64,000 nucleotides of DNA, taken from contig NZ_JAVIWS010000001.1 in the NCBI RefSeq assembly GCF_031323975.1, forward strand, positions 2,666,001-2,730,000, given 5' to 3'. Position numbers and translations under genes: made by a program. Positions within the stretch are counted from its first letter, which is position 1. Each line of letters begins with the position of its first letter. The notes below the pieces were generated by a model. The model was not told the DNA's origin, searched no databases, and was given only the letters and a program-made list of their open reading frames with translations. This DNA is from Escherichia ruysiae. GTDB taxonomy: Bacteria; Pseudomonadota; Gammaproteobacteria; Enterobacterales; Enterobacteriaceae. Shown here piece by piece: positions 10,405 through 20,907 of this stretch.

Positions 10405-10513
10405 ATTGCCGGATGCGATGCTGACGCATCTTATCCGGCCTACAGGACGCTGCAATTTATTGAATTTGCAAGGTTTGTAGGCCGGATAAGGCGTTCACGC
10501 CGCATCCGGCAAG
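10405..10513. repeat. REP pair (BIME) between aslB and aslA
   Basis: Two oppositely oriented REP units, one at about 10405-10443 (GCCGGATGCG...TTATCCGGCCTAC) and one at about 10476-10511 (GTAGGCCGGATAAGGCG...GCATCCGGCAA). They lie between two convergent genes, a usual place for E. coli BIMEs, where they can bind DNA gyrase or IHF and stabilise mRNA 3' ends. Confidence 0.9.
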
Positions 10514-10546
10514 GTCAGTGTGGCCCGATGTAGCGATAGCGCCGGC

Positions 10547-12202
10547 TTAGTCAGATTTAATCTGCGCGCGTGGCGGATATTTTTTCAGGATCTCCATATA
10601 CGCATGCATTTCGGTCTGTAGCGGTACTCCCATCGGAATATGGCGCACGCCGATGGAGTCGCTTTCCTGCGGATCGGTATAGAGATTAAATACCGCAGAG
10701 CCCGCCGTTTGCATTACTGTACCGGTGAATCCTCCCTGATATCCGCTCTGGGTATAGGCATATGGCTGCTGAATAAGAACATGATATTTGAACTCATCCA
10801 TACGCACAGCAGCGAGTTTACCGTTGAGGAAGTAGTGCTCGGCCTTACGGTTAGACTGACCATTTGTTCCCAGGAAGAAGGATGTCTGATCCACGCCATC
10901 GATAAAGGTGGTTTTCGGCACTAAATTTGCCACTTTCGCCCCAGGATGACCAGCCAGATCCAGCGCGGTAGGGAAGAGATCTGCCAGATCGACAATACCG
11001 TCAGATTTACGCGGTTGGATCATCCCTTTCCAGTAAACGAAAGTCGGTACGCGAACGCCGCCTTCCCAGGTCGAACCTTTAGAGCCACGAAACGGTGTGC
11101 GACCGTGCGGCGGCACTTCGGCTTCCGGGCCGTTATCGGAGGTAAAGACAATCAGCGTGTTATCGAGCTGACCGTTTTTCTCCAGTGCTTTATACAGGTT
11201 GGCGAACACATCGTTCATCTCAACCATACAGTCGCCGTAAGAGGTGCGCGCCGGAGAACTTCCCGCATATTTTGCGTTCGGGTAGTTATCAAAGTGACAG
11301 CCGCGAGTACCGTAATAGAGGAAGAAAGGTTTGTCGCTTTTCGCCATTTTGTCGAGGAACTTAACGCCATATTCCATCCAACGCTGATCCAGATCTTCCA
11401 TATATTTCGGCGTAATGTCGGCAATGGCTTCCTGTTCACCGCCGCGCACCGCATGAACGTCATCTTTACTGAACGGCAGTTTTTTGATGTATTCAGAACG
11501 ATCCGGGCTCAGGGCGACTTCCGGGTTTACGTGAACATCACGCCATTCGGTATACATATCGGACACTGAGTTGAAGCCACGGAAATCATCAAAGCCGACG
11601 TTCTGTGGCTGCGACTCTTTGTTTTCCCCCATGTGCCATTTCCCGATGGCCTGGGTGACATAGCCTTGATCATGCAGCAGTTGCGGTAGTGTCGTTAACC
11701 CTTGCAGACCGCCAGGTTGTCCGTACATCGGCGGCATCAAAATGCCGTGGTGGATGGAATACTGTCCAGTGAGAATCGTTGCGCGGGTTGGTGAAGAACT
11801 GGGTTGTGAATAAGCAGACGTTAAAATCAGCCCCTGGCTGGCAACGGCGTCAATATCTGGCGTTGGGTTACCTACTGCCACGCCGCCGCCGTTAAAGCCA
11901 ACGTCCATCCAGCCTACATCGTCCAGCAAGAAAACAACCACGTTCGGTTTCTTGCCGGTTTTTTTCTCAAGTTCCGCCAGTTTCTGCTGGGTTTCTTTAT
12001 CCTGCGCCGGGTGCTGCATTACCGGCATCATATTATCGGCAATTTGGGTTGCTGGTTTAACCAGATATTGATTTGGGTGATCGTAACCAGAAAAACCCTC
12101 GCGCGCGGTGGCAGTTGACGGGGTATCTGCTGCACTGACCATAAAGGGAATAGCAGTGGCAACAGCAATAACAAGACGTTTGGGTGAAAACGAAATTTCC
12201 AT
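10547..12202 (-). CDS. aslA: Putative arylsulfatase AslA
   Basis: 551 aa alkaline-phosphatase-superfamily sulfatase, usual length. The N-terminus has a signal peptide (about residues 1-24, ending VSAA), so the protein is expected in the periplasm. [10 protein letters not shown] holds the metal-binding aspartates (D94, D95). S136-S-P-T-R140, followed by ATILTG, matches the serine-type sulfatase signature in which the first Ser is converted to formylglycine. K and H residues in GKWH and FTSDNGPE are further metal and substrate ligands. The physiological substrate is unknown. It is convergent with its presumed maturase gene aslB. The 5' region is AT-rich with no neighbour on its strand. Confidence 0.93.
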   Translation of the reverse strand: MEISFSPKRLVIAVATAIPFMVSAADTPSTATAREGFSGYDHPNQYLVKPATQIADNMMPVMQHPAQDKETQQKLAELEKKTGKKPNVVVFLLDDVGWMDVGFNGGGVAVGNPTPDIDAVASQGLILTSAYSQPSSSPTRATILTGQYSIHHGILMPPMYGQPGGLQGLTTLPQLLHDQGYVTQAIGKWHMGENKESQPQNVGFDDFRGFNSVSDMYTEWRDVHVNPEVALSPDRSEYIKKLPFSKDDVHAVRGGEQEAIADITPKYMEDLDQRWMEYGVKFLDKMAKSDKPFFLYYGTRGCHFDNYPNAKYAGSSPARTSYGDCMVEMNDVFANLYKALEKNGQLDNTLIVFTSDNGPEAEVPPHGRTPFRGSKGSTWEGGVRVPTFVYWKGMIQPRKSDGIVDLADLFPTALDLAGHPGAKVANLVPKTTFIDGVDQTSFFLGTNGQSNRKAEHYFLNGKLAAVRMDEFKYHVLIQQPYAYTQSGYQGGFTGTVMQTAGSAVFNLYTDPQESDSIGVRHIPMGVPLQTEMHAYMEILKKYPPRAQIKSD

Positions 12203-12625
12203 GTGAAATGCTCCGGTTTCCTGTCATCAAAACGACGACGTAATTAAGCATTGATAATTGAGATCCTTCTCCCTGATAAAATAGTTATATAAATAATTTA
12301 TGGAAATATATTATTTATATACTGTGGGAATGTATATGAATATCAGGAGAGCATTTTCAATCCTACCTCCAGCGTGGCGGATATGTAAGGCTGGTTTATT
12401 ATATATTATTGATTATTTATGCTGTTTTTATTTTGAATTCAATTAATATTTATATTGCCTATTTAACGACTTTAATTATTCATGAAATATATAATCGCGG
12501 CTGCCAGATTTGAGATAACATTCACCAATGTAATTATTGCAAGTGCATGAAAACAGGGTACAGAATTGTCTCATAACAAGTATTAAAGGATGTTATTTCC
12601 AGGGTCAGTGTGGCATAATAATTGG
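12203..12625. other. AT-rich intergenic region, aslA to glmZ
   Basis: About 420 bases without a gene. Bases 12270-12560 are strikingly AT-rich with many TTTAT/ATAAT tracts, as in curved, H-NS-prone DNA upstream of a poorly expressed gene such as aslA. The right end carries the glmZ promoter: CATAAT at 12614-12619 fits a -10 for a transcript starting at 12626; I see no strong -35. No open reading frame of note. Confidence 0.6.
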
Positions 12626-12832
12626 GTAGATGCTCATTCCATCTCTTATGTTCGCCTTAGTGCCTCATAAACTTAGGAATGACGCAGAGCCGTTTACGGT
12701 GCTTATCGTCCACTGACAGATGTCGCTTTTGCCTCATCAGACACCATGGACACAACGTTGAGTGAAGCACCCACTTGTTGTCATACAGACCTGTTTTAAC
12801 GCCTGCTCCGTAATAAGAGCAGGCGTTTTTTT
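12626..12832 (+). ncRNA. glmZ: Small regulatory RNA GlmZ
   Basis: 207 nt from GTAGATGCTCATTCC to the T-run of an intrinsic terminator (GCCTGCTC / GAGCAGGC, then T7). This matches the GlmZ RNA in size, position between aslA and hemY, strand and sequence as I recall it. With Hfq it base-pairs to the glmS leader and activates synthesis of glucosamine-6-phosphate synthase; RapZ and RNase E inactivate it by cleavage, and GlmY protects it. A few bases differ from my memory of K-12 (for example CTTAGG where I recall CTCCGG near 12671), outside the conserved 3' region. Confidence 0.93.
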
Positions 12833-12847
12833 ATGTATCAGAAAGCC

Positions 12848-12869
12848 CCCGGAGGTGCTTGCCTCCGGG
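12848..12869 (-). terminator. Hairpin at the end of hemCDXY
   Basis: Eight-bp stem CCCGGAGG / CCTCCGGG with a 6-base loop, 10 nt beyond the hemY stop. In minus-strand reading it is followed by GGCTTTCTG, a weak U-tract. It probably ends the hemCDXY transcript, facing the glmZ terminator from the other side. Confidence 0.6.
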
Positions 12870-12879
12870 TGAGAGAGAA

Positions 12880-14076
12880 CTATTGCGGCGGGTTGTTCTG
12901 TAAGGTCAGCATTAAACCGTCGCGGCGCATCGCTGCGGCTTCTTCCGGCTTGTGCAGTCTGTCCAGCACGTCGGCAAGCCATGCATAATCATAGGCGTCC
13001 GGGCGTTGTTTCAGCGCCGCACGGAAGGCGAGGGATGCTTCCTGCCATTCGCCATGTTTCATCAGCGACTGACCCAATGTGCTCCATAACAGCGGGCGAT
13101 CGCCCACGTTTTTGATCTGTTGGCGCAGCACTTTTTCCAATTGTTCTGGATTGTTGGTTTTCAGGCGTGGGATCGGCAGCAGCAAACGATCGTCATACTG
13201 GTGTTTCAGGCCGTCGATGATAATTTGCTGGGCGGTGTCATGGTCATCACACTCAATAAGATGTTCCGCCATTGCCACCTGCAACGCCACCTGATGACGC
13301 GTTTTCCGGCTTTGATTTTTCCACCAGTTACGCAAGCCTTCACTACCGTCATCAGCCCGCGCCTGATCCATCAGACCAATCCATGCCTGTTGTTCCAGTG
13401 CGGCGCGGTGTTCTTCATCGCTAACGTGGGCTTTCGCCATTGATGGGATGATGTCCAGTAGCGAACTCCATGCGCCCGTGCGGATATAAGCCTGTTCAGC
13501 CAGACGTAATACTTCTGGATGGCGTGGCGTTACTTCCAACAACTTATCCACGCCGTGGCGTGCTGCATGGTTTTCATTACGCGCCAGTTGCAGGCGAACG
13601 CGGGCGATTTCTACCGGAATGGTATCATTGCCCGCCAGTTCCGCCGCGCGTTCCAGATGCTGATTGGCGCGCGATTCATCACCACGCTGTTGCGCGGCTT
13701 CGGCAGCCAGCAAATAGTTCACTACGGGTTGCTCAGCATGATCGGCATTTTTCGCCATCAGCTTTTCGACTTGCTGATAATCACCTTCCGCCAGTTTCAG
13801 CAGCGCCTGTTCGGTCTGTTTACGCGCGCGGCGACGTTTACGCCCGACAAACCAACCGCGAGTGTGCGCGCCTGTGCGGAAAATCCGTCGCAGTAACCAT
13901 TCGATAGCAAACAGCACCACCATAGCCAGAATCAAAATGATTGCCAGTCCCGTGACGCTGGTTTCGATATTGTAGTTATCCGTCTGGATCAGTACGTAAC
14001 CCTGATGTCCGGCAATCATTGGGCCAACGACGATGCCTGCAATCAGCAACACAAAGAGCAATAACACTTTTAGCAT
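12880..14076 (-). CDS. hemY: HemY, TPR membrane protein of the haem operon
   Basis: 398 aa. Two N-terminal membrane segments (about residues 1-20 and 40-63) precede an arginine-rich stretch and a long alpha-helical TPR region facing the cytoplasm or periplasm. It is conserved in enterobacteria next to hemX; a direct enzymatic role has not been established, and it is unrelated to the oxygen-dependent protoporphyrinogen oxidase called HemY in Gram-positives. Last gene of hemCDXY, 2 nt after hemX. Confidence 0.92.
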   Translation of the reverse strand: MLKVLLLFVLLIAGIVVGPMIAGHQGYVLIQTDNYNIETSVTGLAIILILAMVVLFAIEWLLRRIFRTGAHTRGWFVGRKRRRARKQTEQALLKLAEGDYQQVEKLMAKNADHAEQPVVNYLLAAEAAQQRGDESRANQHLERAAELAGNDTIPVEIARVRLQLARNENHAARHGVDKLLEVTPRHPEVLRLAEQAYIRTGAWSSLLDIIPSMAKAHVSDEEHRAALEQQAWIGLMDQARADDGSEGLRNWWKNQSRKTRHQVALQVAMAEHLIECDDHDTAQQIIIDGLKHQYDDRLLLPIPRLKTNNPEQLEKVLRQQIKNVGDRPLLWSTLGQSLMKHGEWQEASLAFRAALKQRPDAYDYAWLADVLDRLHKPEEAAAMRRDGLMLTLQNNPPQ

Positions 14077-14078
14077 GG

Positions 14079-15254
14079 TTATTCTCCTTGCGGCGCGGCT
14101 GCCGGTGTATCAGCTTGCGGTGCAGGTGCAGCCTCCGCTACTGGTGTTACTGGTTGCGCCAGCAGATTGCGCACGCGAGTCTGCATCAGTTTTTCCAGCA
14201 TTGCCTGGCTTTGCAGGGTTTCCGGGAGATCCATCGAGATATTTTGCTGACTTAACTGATCCACCTCGTCGAGGAACGCTTTGGTGGTGGCATCGTCAGT
14301 ATCGTAGTAAGCACGTACCCAGGTGGAGACGTTCTCCAGCGCCTGGCGGTAAGTCTCTTGCTGATGACGTGGTACAGCTTGTGCCGCGACCAGCAGGCGA
14401 GAGCGAATATTTTCGCGCAGATAGATATCCTGATTCGGTGCTAACAGCGGTACGGCGGTGTCATCACGACGGCGAATCGTAATGAAGTTGTCCATAAAGT
14501 TCTGCCAGCTTTTTTGCAGATTTATGCGCCATTCGCTGATGGAGCTGGAAAGCTCTTCACCATCGGAATCCATCGGCGAACCGTCGCTATCATTATCGGC
14601 CAGACGCAGGTTATCAACCTGATTAGAAAGCTGATTCAGCTTGAGGATGATGCCGTCATAATCTACCTGCGAGACCGCAGAAAGGCTGGCGATATCATCG
14701 GTAATTGCCCGGCGAACGGTAATAAGACTTGGGTCATTCATATCCGCCAGGCTGGCGTCTGCGCTTTTCAGCAATGCCGCAGCGGTAGTGACGTCCTGAT
14801 CGCTCCACAACTTACGTCCGGCGAGCTTCACAAGGAAATCAGCCTGCGCCAGTAGCCAGGTCTTGGCATCACTACCTGAGATAGTGGCGACCTTTTGTTG
14901 AACTTCATCCAGCTGTTTGGCCAGCGTTTCCTGCTGACGATTTGCCTGCTCTAGCTGTGTAGCCTGTTGCTTGATGATGCTTTCCAGCTCGGCTTTTTGG
15001 CTCTCCTGGGCTTTTTGCAGAGCCGCGAGTTGGTTAGCCAGAACATCACTGGTGGTCGTCTGATTGACGGCCTGTTGTTTACCCCAGCCATACAAACCGA
15101 CACCTGCAGCCAGAGCAATAGCGATAGCCACCGCACTTAAAATCAGAGCAGTACTGTTATTACTCTTTTTTTCTACTGTGACAGATTGTGGCGTGGTGTC
15201 CACGACCTCCCTGGTCTCTTCAACCACGGCGGAGGTTTTTTCTTGTTCCGTCAT
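14079..15254 (-). CDS. hemX: HemX, inner-membrane protein of the haem operon
   Basis: 391 aa. One membrane segment (about residues 34-56) is followed by a coiled coil (about 65-125, rich in Q, A, L and E) and a helical domain; the C-terminus is a Pro/Ala-rich tail. Older annotation as uroporphyrinogen III methyltransferase is not backed by any SAM-binding motif here. It is likely a membrane-anchored scaffold working with HemD and HemY, which is inference from operon context. It is two residues shorter than the K-12 protein as I recall it. Confidence 0.92.
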   Translation of the reverse strand: MTEQEKTSAVVEETREVVDTTPQSVTVEKKSNNSTALILSAVAIAIALAAGVGLYGWGKQQAVNQTTTSDVLANQLAALQKAQESQKAELESIIKQQATQLEQANRQQETLAKQLDEVQQKVATISGSDAKTWLLAQADFLVKLAGRKLWSDQDVTTAAALLKSADASLADMNDPSLITVRRAITDDIASLSAVSQVDYDGIILKLNQLSNQVDNLRLADNDSDGSPMDSDGEELSSSISEWRINLQKSWQNFMDNFITIRRRDDTAVPLLAPNQDIYLRENIRSRLLVAAQAVPRHQQETYRQALENVSTWVRAYYDTDDATTKAFLDEVDQLSQQNISMDLPETLQSQAMLEKLMQTRVRNLLAQPVTPVAEAAPAPQADTPAAAPQGE

Positions 15255-15275
15255 TATGGCTTCCTGTTATGAGAG

Positions 15276-16016
15276 TTATTGTAATGCCCGTAAAAGCGCA
15301 TCGTTGTCTGCGTTATCGGCGACCTTAATATCTTGCCAGCCCAGTTCCCGGGCGAGTTTCGCCAGACGCTCGCTGACGACCAGTAGTCGACAGCGTAGTA
15401 ACCAGTGCTCACGATACCATCGTGGAATCAGCGACCAGAGCTGTTGCAGCATTTCACCGCTGGTAACAACGATCGTTGTCACTTCGCGAGTTTGCCAGCG
15501 CATCGCTTCTTCTGCACCATCGTAATGAATGGCGCATCGTTGATAACATTCGCAAAAAATGACTTCAGCACCGCGTGCCGTCAGGGTGTCCCCGATCAGC
15601 TCACGACCGCCGTTGCCACGTAAAATTAGCGCACGTTTGCCTGCAATATTTTGTAATTCAGGTAATTGTAGCAAGACTTCGCTGATTTCCCGATCCTGCG
15701 GATAACGAACTTCGTGTCTGCTCACGGTATGCAGCGCCAGTGCAGTAGTGCGACCAATGGCGAAATAAGCGGGTAGGGCGGGCCACTGGAGACCTTGCTG
15801 ATGCAGTTGCGACTGTGCAAAAGCAACGGCATGTTGCGAAAGGGCAAATAGTAGATCTCCTTCGCTCAGTGCCGCCAGCTGGTCGGCAAGTTGTGGCAGT
15901 TGCCGACCCGGAGAAAACTCAATCAGCGGAAAATGCCAGGCCACCTGTCCCAGTGCGCGCAGACGGCTCACTAACTCTTCTCCTGCGGGAGATGGGCGGG
16001 TGACCAGGATACTCAT
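15276..16016 (-). CDS. hemD: Uroporphyrinogen-III synthase HemD
   Basis: 246 aa, two-domain HemD fold. It cyclises hydroxymethylbilane, the HemC product, with inversion of ring D to uroporphyrinogen III, the branch point to haem, sirohaem and cobalamin. N-terminal [20 protein letters not shown] is the typical start; the family shows little catalytic-residue conservation. It overlaps the hemC stop by 4 bases (16013-16016), so translation is probably coupled. Confidence 0.95.
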   Translation of the reverse strand: MSILVTRPSPAGEELVSRLRALGQVAWHFPLIEFSPGRQLPQLADQLAALSEGDLLFALSQHAVAFAQSQLHQQGLQWPALPAYFAIGRTTALALHTVSRHEVRYPQDREISEVLLQLPELQNIAGKRALILRGNGGRELIGDTLTARGAEVIFCECYQRCAIHYDGAEEAMRWQTREVTTIVVTSGEMLQQLWSLIPRWYREHWLLRCRLLVVSERLAKLARELGWQDIKVADNADNDALLRALQ

Positions 16017-16954
16017 GCTGGCGCATCTCCGCTGTAAACTTCGGCGAGGATCTCGCGCGCGCCGTTATTCAGTAGCTCTTCCGCCAGCGAAATGCCCATT
16101 TGCTCGGCAGCCTGCGGCGAGCCACGGCGCTCACCGCGAATAATCTGCGAACCGTCCGGTGCGCCAACCAGCGCACGCAGCCAGATTTCGCCATTGATAA
16201 GTTCGGCATAGCTACCAATCGGCACCTGACAACCGCCTTCGAGGCGGGTATTCATGGCACGTTCGGCGGTGACGCGCAGCGCCGTTTCGTGGTGATTCAG
16301 CGCGGCGAGTACCTCGCGGGTGCGCGAATCATCCAGGCGGCATTCAATGCCTACTGCACCTTGTCCTACTGCTGGAAGAGAAACTTCAGGCGGCAGCGCA
16401 GCACGAATGCGAGACTCCAGCCCTAAACGTTTTAAGCCAGCCACAGCAAGAATAATGGCATCGTATTCGCCATTATCCAGTTTACTCAGACGAGTACCGA
16501 CATTGCCGCGCAGAGAACGGATAATGAGATCCGGACGGCGTTCAGCCAGTTGGCACTGGCGGCGTAAGCTGGAAGTACCGACGATGCTGCCTGCGGGTAA
16601 CGCATCCAGACTGTCATAGTTATTGGAAACAAAGGCATCGCGAGGATCTTCGCGCTCGCAAATGGTGACCAGCCCCAGACCTTGCGGAAATTCAACCGGC
16701 ACATCTTTCATCGAATGCACGGCGATATCGGCACGGTTTTCCAGGAGCGCGACCTCCAGCTCTTTCACAAATAAGCCTTTTCCGCCAACCTTCGCCAGTG
16801 GCGTATCAAGAATCACATCGCCGCGCGTCACCATCGGCACCAGTTCAACCACCAGCCCTGGATGGCTCGCCATCAACTTGTCTTTGACATAATGTGCCTG
16901 CCAGAGTGCAAGTGGGCTTTGGCGTGTGGCAATTCTTAAAACATTGTCTAACAT
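16013..16954 (-). CDS. hemC: Porphobilinogen deaminase (hydroxymethylbilane synthase) HemC
   Basis: 313 aa from the ATG at 16954 ([17 protein letters not shown]), the start used for the characterised enzyme. An in-frame ATG at 16975 would add 7 residues and cannot be excluded. It polymerises four porphobilinogens into hydroxymethylbilane. [25 protein letters not shown] and RGNVGTRL form the substrate and cofactor sites, and [10 protein letters not shown] holds the cysteine that anchors the dipyrromethane cofactor. First gene of hemCDXY, divergent from cyaA. Confidence 0.96.
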   Translation of the reverse strand: MLDNVLRIATRQSPLALWQAHYVKDKLMASHPGLVVELVPMVTRGDVILDTPLAKVGGKGLFVKELEVALLENRADIAVHSMKDVPVEFPQGLGLVTICEREDPRDAFVSNNYDSLDALPAGSIVGTSSLRRQCQLAERRPDLIIRSLRGNVGTRLSKLDNGEYDAIILAVAGLKRLGLESRIRAALPPEVSLPAVGQGAVGIECRLDDSRTREVLAALNHHETALRVTAERAMNTRLEGGCQVPIGSYAELINGEIWLRALVGAPDGSQIIRGERRGSPQAAEQMGISLAEELLNNGAREILAEVYSGDAPA

Positions 16955-17339
16955 GCTTGTTACCGTCATTATCATCCATGGTCCATCCTAACATCCTTGC
17001 CGGAGCGATGTCAGTGTTGTGGTGAAACGTCGATGCCTGTGTAAAACGTAAAATGTAGCCAGACGGTGGTTCCTGACAGGCGCTTCAAGCCGTCGTAATA
17101 AGGAATTTACAGAGAATAAACGGTGCTACACTTGTATGTAGCGCATCTTTCTTTACGGTCAACCGGCAAGGTGTTAAATTGATCACGTTTTAGACCATTT
17201 TTTCGTCGTGAAACTAAAAAAACCAGGCGCGGAAAGTGGTACGGTTACCTTTGACATACGAAATATCCCGAATGCCGCGTGTTTCCGTTGATGTTGGCGG
17301 AATCACAGACATGACGGGTAGCAAATCAGGCGATACGTC
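16955..17339. other. Divergent control region, hemC and cyaA
   Basis: 385 bases holding the promoters of both operons. On the cyaA side it contains a CRP-like site and a long untranslated leader ending at a TTG start. I see no open reading frame with a ribosome binding site; precise start points cannot be read from sequence alone. Confidence 0.7.
17172..17187 (+). promoter_or_regulatory. CRP site in the cyaA promoter region
   Basis: TGTTA-N6-TCACG matches the CRP consensus TGTGA-N6-TCACA at 8 of 10 positions. It corresponds to the known site through which cAMP-CRP represses cyaA, a negative feedback on cAMP synthesis. Confidence 0.8.
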
Positions 17340-19886
17340 TTGTACCTCTATATTGAGACTCTGAAACAGAGACTGGATGCCATAAATCAATTGCGCGTGG
17401 ATCGCGCGCTTGCTGCTATGGGGCCTGCATTCCAACAGGTCTACAGTCTGCTGCCGACATTGTTGCACTATCACCATCCGCTAATGCCGGGTTACCTTGA
17501 TGGTAATGTTCCCAGGGGCATTTGCCTTTACACGCCTGATGAAACCCAACGCCACTACCTGAACGAACTGGAACTGTATCGTGGAATGTCAGTACAGGAC
17601 CCGCCAAAAGGCGAGCTTCCGATTACTGGCGTATACACCATGGGCAGCACCTCGTCTATAGGGCAAAGCTGTTCCTCCGATCTGGATATCTGGGTCTGCC
17701 ATCAATCCTGGCTCGATAGCGAAGAGCGCCAGTTACTACAACGTAAATGCAGTCTGCTGGAAAGCTGGGCCGCCTCGCTGGGCGTGGAAGTCAGCTTCTT
17801 CCTGATTGATGAAAACCGTTTCCGCCATAATGAAAGTGGCAGTCTGGGGGGGGAAGATTGTGGCTCTACCCAGCATATACTGCTGCTTGACGAATTTTAT
17901 CGTACCGCCGTGCGTCTCGCCGGTAAGCGTATTCTGTGGAATATGGTGCCGTGCGACGAAGAGGAGCATTACGATGACTACGTAATGACGCTCTACGCGC
18001 AGGGTGTATTAACGCCAAATGAATGGCTGGATCTCGGTGGCTTAAGCTCGCTTTCCGCTGAAGAGTACTTTGGTGCCAGCCTTTGGCAACTCTACAAAAG
18101 TATCGATTCTCCGTACAAAGCGGTGCTGAAAACACTATTGCTGGAAGCTTATTCCTGGGAATATCCAGACCCACGCCTGCTGGCGAAAGATATCAAACAG
18201 CGTTTGCACGACGGCGAGATAGTGTCATTTGGTCTCGATCCGTACTGCATGATGCTGGAACGCGTTACTGAATATTTGACGGCAATTGAAGATTTCACCC
18301 GTCTGGATTTAGTGCGCCGCTGCTTCTATTTAAAAGTGTGCGAAAAACTCAGCCGCGAGCGCGCTTGCGTAGGCTGGCGTCGGGAAGTCTTAAGCCAACT
18401 GGTAAAAGAGTGGGGATGGGACGAAGCCCGTCTGGCGATGCTCGATAATCGCGCCAACTGGAAGATTGATCAGGTGCGTGAAGCGCACAACGAGTTGCTT
18501 GATGCAATGATGCAGAGCTACCGTAATCTGATCCGCTTTGCCCGTCGCAATAATCTTAGCGTTTCCGCCAGCCCGCAGGATATCGGCGTGCTGACGCGTA
18601 AACTGTACGCTGCGTTTGAAGCATTACCGGGGAAAGTGACGCTGGTAAACCCGCAGATTTCACCGGATCTTTCCGAGCCAAACCTGACCTTTATTTATGT
18701 ACCGCCGGGCCGCGCTAATCGTTCTGGCTGGTATCTGTATAATCGTGCGCCGACAATCGAGTCGATCATCAGCCATCAGCCGCTGGAATATAACCGCTAT
18801 CTGAATAAGCTGGTGGCCTGGGCGTGGTTTAATGGCTTGCTGACATCACGAACGCATCTGTTTATTAAAGGCAACGGCATTGTCGATCTGCCTAAGTTGC
18901 AAGAGATGGTGGCTGATGTGTCGCACCATTTCCCGTTGCGCTTACCTGCGCCGACGCCGAAGGCGCTCTACAGTCCTTGTGAGATCCGCCATCTGGCGAT
19001 TATCGTCAACCTGGAATATGACCCGACGACAGCGTTTCGTAATCAGGTAGTACATTTCGATTTCCGTAAGCTGGATGTCTTCAGCTTTGGCGAAGAACAA
19101 AAATGCCTGGTGGGTAGTGTTGATCTGTTGTATCGCAACTCGTGGAATGAAGTGCGTACGCTACATTTCAACGGCGAGCAGTCGATGATTGAAGCCCTGA
19201 AAACGATTCTTGGCAAAATGCATCAGGACGCCGCGCCGCCTGATAGCGTAGAAGTCTTCTGCTACAGTCAGCATCTGCGCGGATTAATCCGTACTCGCGT
19301 GCAACAACTGGTTTCTGAGTGTATCGAACTGCGTCTTTCCAGCACTCGCCAGGAAACCGGGCGCTTCAAGGCGCTGCGCGTTTCTGGTCAAACCTGGGGC
19401 TTGTTCTTCGAACGCCTGAATGTGTCTGTGCAGAAACTGGAAAATGCTATCGAGTTTTATGGCGCGATCTCGCATAACAAACTGCATGGTTTGTCAGTGC
19501 AGGTTGAGACCAATCACGTCAAATTACCGGCAGTAGTGGATGGCTTTGCCAGCGAAGGGATCATCCAGTTCTTCTTCGAAGAAACGCACGATGAGAACGG
19601 CTTTAATATCTATATTCTCGATGAAAGCAATCGGGTTGAGGTGTATCACCACTGCGAAGGTAGCAAAGAGGAGCTGGTGCGTGACGTCAGCCGTTTCTAC
19701 TCGTCATCGCACGACCGTTTCACTTACGGCTCCAGTTTCATCAACTTCAACCTGCCGCAGTTCTATCAGATTGTGAAGGTCGATGGTCGCGAACAGGTCA
19801 TTCCGTTCCGTACCAAATCTATCGGCAACATGCCGCCAGCCAATCAGGATAATGACACGCCGCTGTTACAGCAGTATTTTTCGTGA
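17340..19886 (+). CDS. cyaA: Adenylate cyclase (class I) CyaA
   Basis: 848 aa, full length. Translation starts at a rare TTG (17340) with a poor Shine-Dalgarno sequence, as known for E. coli, where the weak start keeps CyaA low. It makes cAMP from ATP. The N-terminal half is catalytic, with a nucleotidyltransferase-like signature [17 protein letters not shown] at about residues 102-118 (D114, D116 as metal ligands). The C-terminal half is regulatory and responds to phosphorylated EIIA-Glc of the glucose PTS. Confidence 0.97.
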   Translation: MYLYIETLKQRLDAINQLRVDRALAAMGPAFQQVYSLLPTLLHYHHPLMPGYLDGNVPRGICLYTPDETQRHYLNELELYRGMSVQDPPKGELPITGVYTMGSTSSIGQSCSSDLDIWVCHQSWLDSEERQLLQRKCSLLESWAASLGVEVSFFLIDENRFRHNESGSLGGEDCGSTQHILLLDEFYRTAVRLAGKRILWNMVPCDEEEHYDDYVMTLYAQGVLTPNEWLDLGGLSSLSAEEYFGASLWQLYKSIDSPYKAVLKTLLLEAYSWEYPDPRLLAKDIKQRLHDGEIVSFGLDPYCMMLERVTEYLTAIEDFTRLDLVRRCFYLKVCEKLSRERACVGWRREVLSQLVKEWGWDEARLAMLDNRANWKIDQVREAHNELLDAMMQSYRNLIRFARRNNLSVSASPQDIGVLTRKLYAAFEALPGKVTLVNPQISPDLSEPNLTFIYVPPGRANRSGWYLYNRAPTIESIISHQPLEYNRYLNKLVAWAWFNGLLTSRTHLFIKGNGIVDLPKLQEMVADVSHHFPLRLPAPTPKALYSPCEIRHLAIIVNLEYDPTTAFRNQVVHFDFRKLDVFSFGEEQKCLVGSVDLLYRNSWNEVRTLHFNGEQSMIEALKTILGKMHQDAAPPDSVEVFCYSQHLRGLIRTRVQQLVSECIELRLSSTRQETGRFKALRVSGQTWGLFFERLNVSVQKLENAIEFYGAISHNKLHGLSVQVETNHVKLPAVVDGFASEGIIQFFFEETHDENGFNIYILDESNRVEVYHHCEGSKEELVRDVSRFYSSSHDRFTYGSSFINFNLPQFYQIVKVDGREQVIPFRTKSIGNMPPANQDNDTPLLQQYFS

Positions 19887-19925
19887 TGGGTATGCCGGAA
19901 AGCGAGGCTTATCCGGCATGAAACC

Positions 19926-20246
19926 TTAACGGAAGCTCACCCTCTCTCCCGCCTGCTGCGTCGCCGCCTGTTCCAGCAAATCCCAGAAGGTTTCGCCACT
20001 GCGATCGCAAATCCATTCGTCGCCTTTCAGATCAAAGTGGTAGCCGCCCTGTTTGGTTGCCAGCCATACCTGGTGCAGCGGTTCCTGGCGGTTGATAATG
20101 ATTTTGCTGCCGTTTTCAAAGGTAATGGTCAGTACGCCGCCGTTGATTTCGCAGTCGATATCGCTGTCGCCATCCCAGTCGTCCAGGTGTTCTTCAATGG
20201 TTAGCCACAGTTGGTCAGCCAGGCGATGAAATTCACTGTCGTTCAT
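19926..20246 (-). CDS. cyaY: Frataxin-like iron-sulfur assembly protein CyaY
   Basis: 106 aa, usual length. Frataxin fold with an acidic first helix and strand ([16 protein letters not shown]) that binds iron, and the conserved [20 protein letters not shown] core. It binds the cysteine desulfurase IscS and tunes Fe-S cluster assembly. Convergent with cyaA, 39 nt apart. Confidence 0.95.
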   Translation of the reverse strand: MNDSEFHRLADQLWLTIEEHLDDWDGDSDIDCEINGGVLTITFENGSKIIINRQEPLHQVWLATKQGGYHFDLKGDEWICDRSGETFWDLLEQAATQQAGERVSFR

Positions 20247-20667
20247 TGTTGTATCCTGTTTTTACGTGATGGCGGCAGTATAGCGGCCTGGCGTCAGGGC
20301 ATCAAAGTTTGCCCGTCTGCTGCTGCGTTCCGGCATGATTCCTCCGTCATCGGAATAATAATGTCTCTGTTTTGAATTTCACGCACATCTTCCTCTCTGA
20401 CGTGTGTTTTCGCCGGGCAGGGGGAGGGTGTAACCCTTACCTCTGTATCGGTCCAGGTATAAACATTGCGATAGTGCATAAAGCCATCCTGGCGCGAGGT
20501 GCCGATCACGAAACTACCAGCAAAACATAAATCCTCTCTTGTAAGCGTTATACTCGCAGCAATTCCTCACTTTTCAGACTTCATAAAGAGTCGCTAAACG
20601 CTTGCTTTTACGTCTTCTCCTGCGATGATAGAAAGCAGAAAGCGATGAACTTTACAGGCAATCCATA
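20247..20667. other. Intergenic region between cyaY and lptM
   Basis: About 420 bases with the divergent promoters of cyaY and of the lptM-dapF group. It includes one weak small open frame on the minus strand (listed separately). CTTGTAAGCG...TATACT near 20536-20552 resembles promoter sequence, but spacing is not convincing. Confidence 0.5.
20294..20509 (-). CDS. Small hypothetical ORF, doubtful
   Basis: 71-codon open frame with a possible internal ATG at residue 11 (MHYRN). It has no recognisable domain, no membrane segment and no clear ribosome binding site. A doubtful ORF has been annotated at the same place in K-12 (yzcX, from memory). The composition is not gene-like enough to call it real. 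Confidence 0.25.
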   Translation of the reverse strand: MIGTSRQDGFMHYRNVYTWTDTEVRVTPSPCPAKTHVREEDVREIQNRDIIIPMTEESCRNAAADGQTLMP

Positions 20668-20871
20668 ATGAAAAACGTGTTTAAAGCACTCACTGTATTA
20701 CTTACTCTTTTCAGCCTGACGGGCTGCGGTTTGAAAGGTCCGCTCTATTTCCCGCCCGCAGATAAAAATGCGCCACCGCCGACTAAACCGGTAGATACGC
20801 AAACACAATCCACGTTGCCGGATAAAAACGACCGCGCCACTGGCGATGGCCCATCTCAGGTGAATTACTAA
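20668..20871 (+). CDS. lptM: Outer-membrane lipoprotein LptM (YifL)
   Basis: 67 aa. A signal peptide ends in the lipobox LTGC, with the lipidated cysteine at C20; the mature part is short, Pro/Lys-rich and disordered. The residue after Cys is Gly, not Asp, so Lol export to the outer membrane is expected. LptM binds the LptD/LptE translocon and helps its oxidative maturation for LPS export. It lies 36 nt before dapF, in the same transcript. Confidence 0.93.
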   Translation: MKNVFKALTVLLTLFSLTGCGLKGPLYFPPADKNAPPPTKPVDTQTQSTLPDKNDRATGDGPSQVNY

Positions 20872-20907
20872 AAGTCAGTTTCTGTACCCGCGTGATTGGA
20901 GTAAATG

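Noticed and set aside
10405..10513. CRISPR-like repeats
   Set aside because: The repeated palindromes here and at 26304, 34679 and 53458 are REP/BIME elements; there are no regular spacers and no cas genes.
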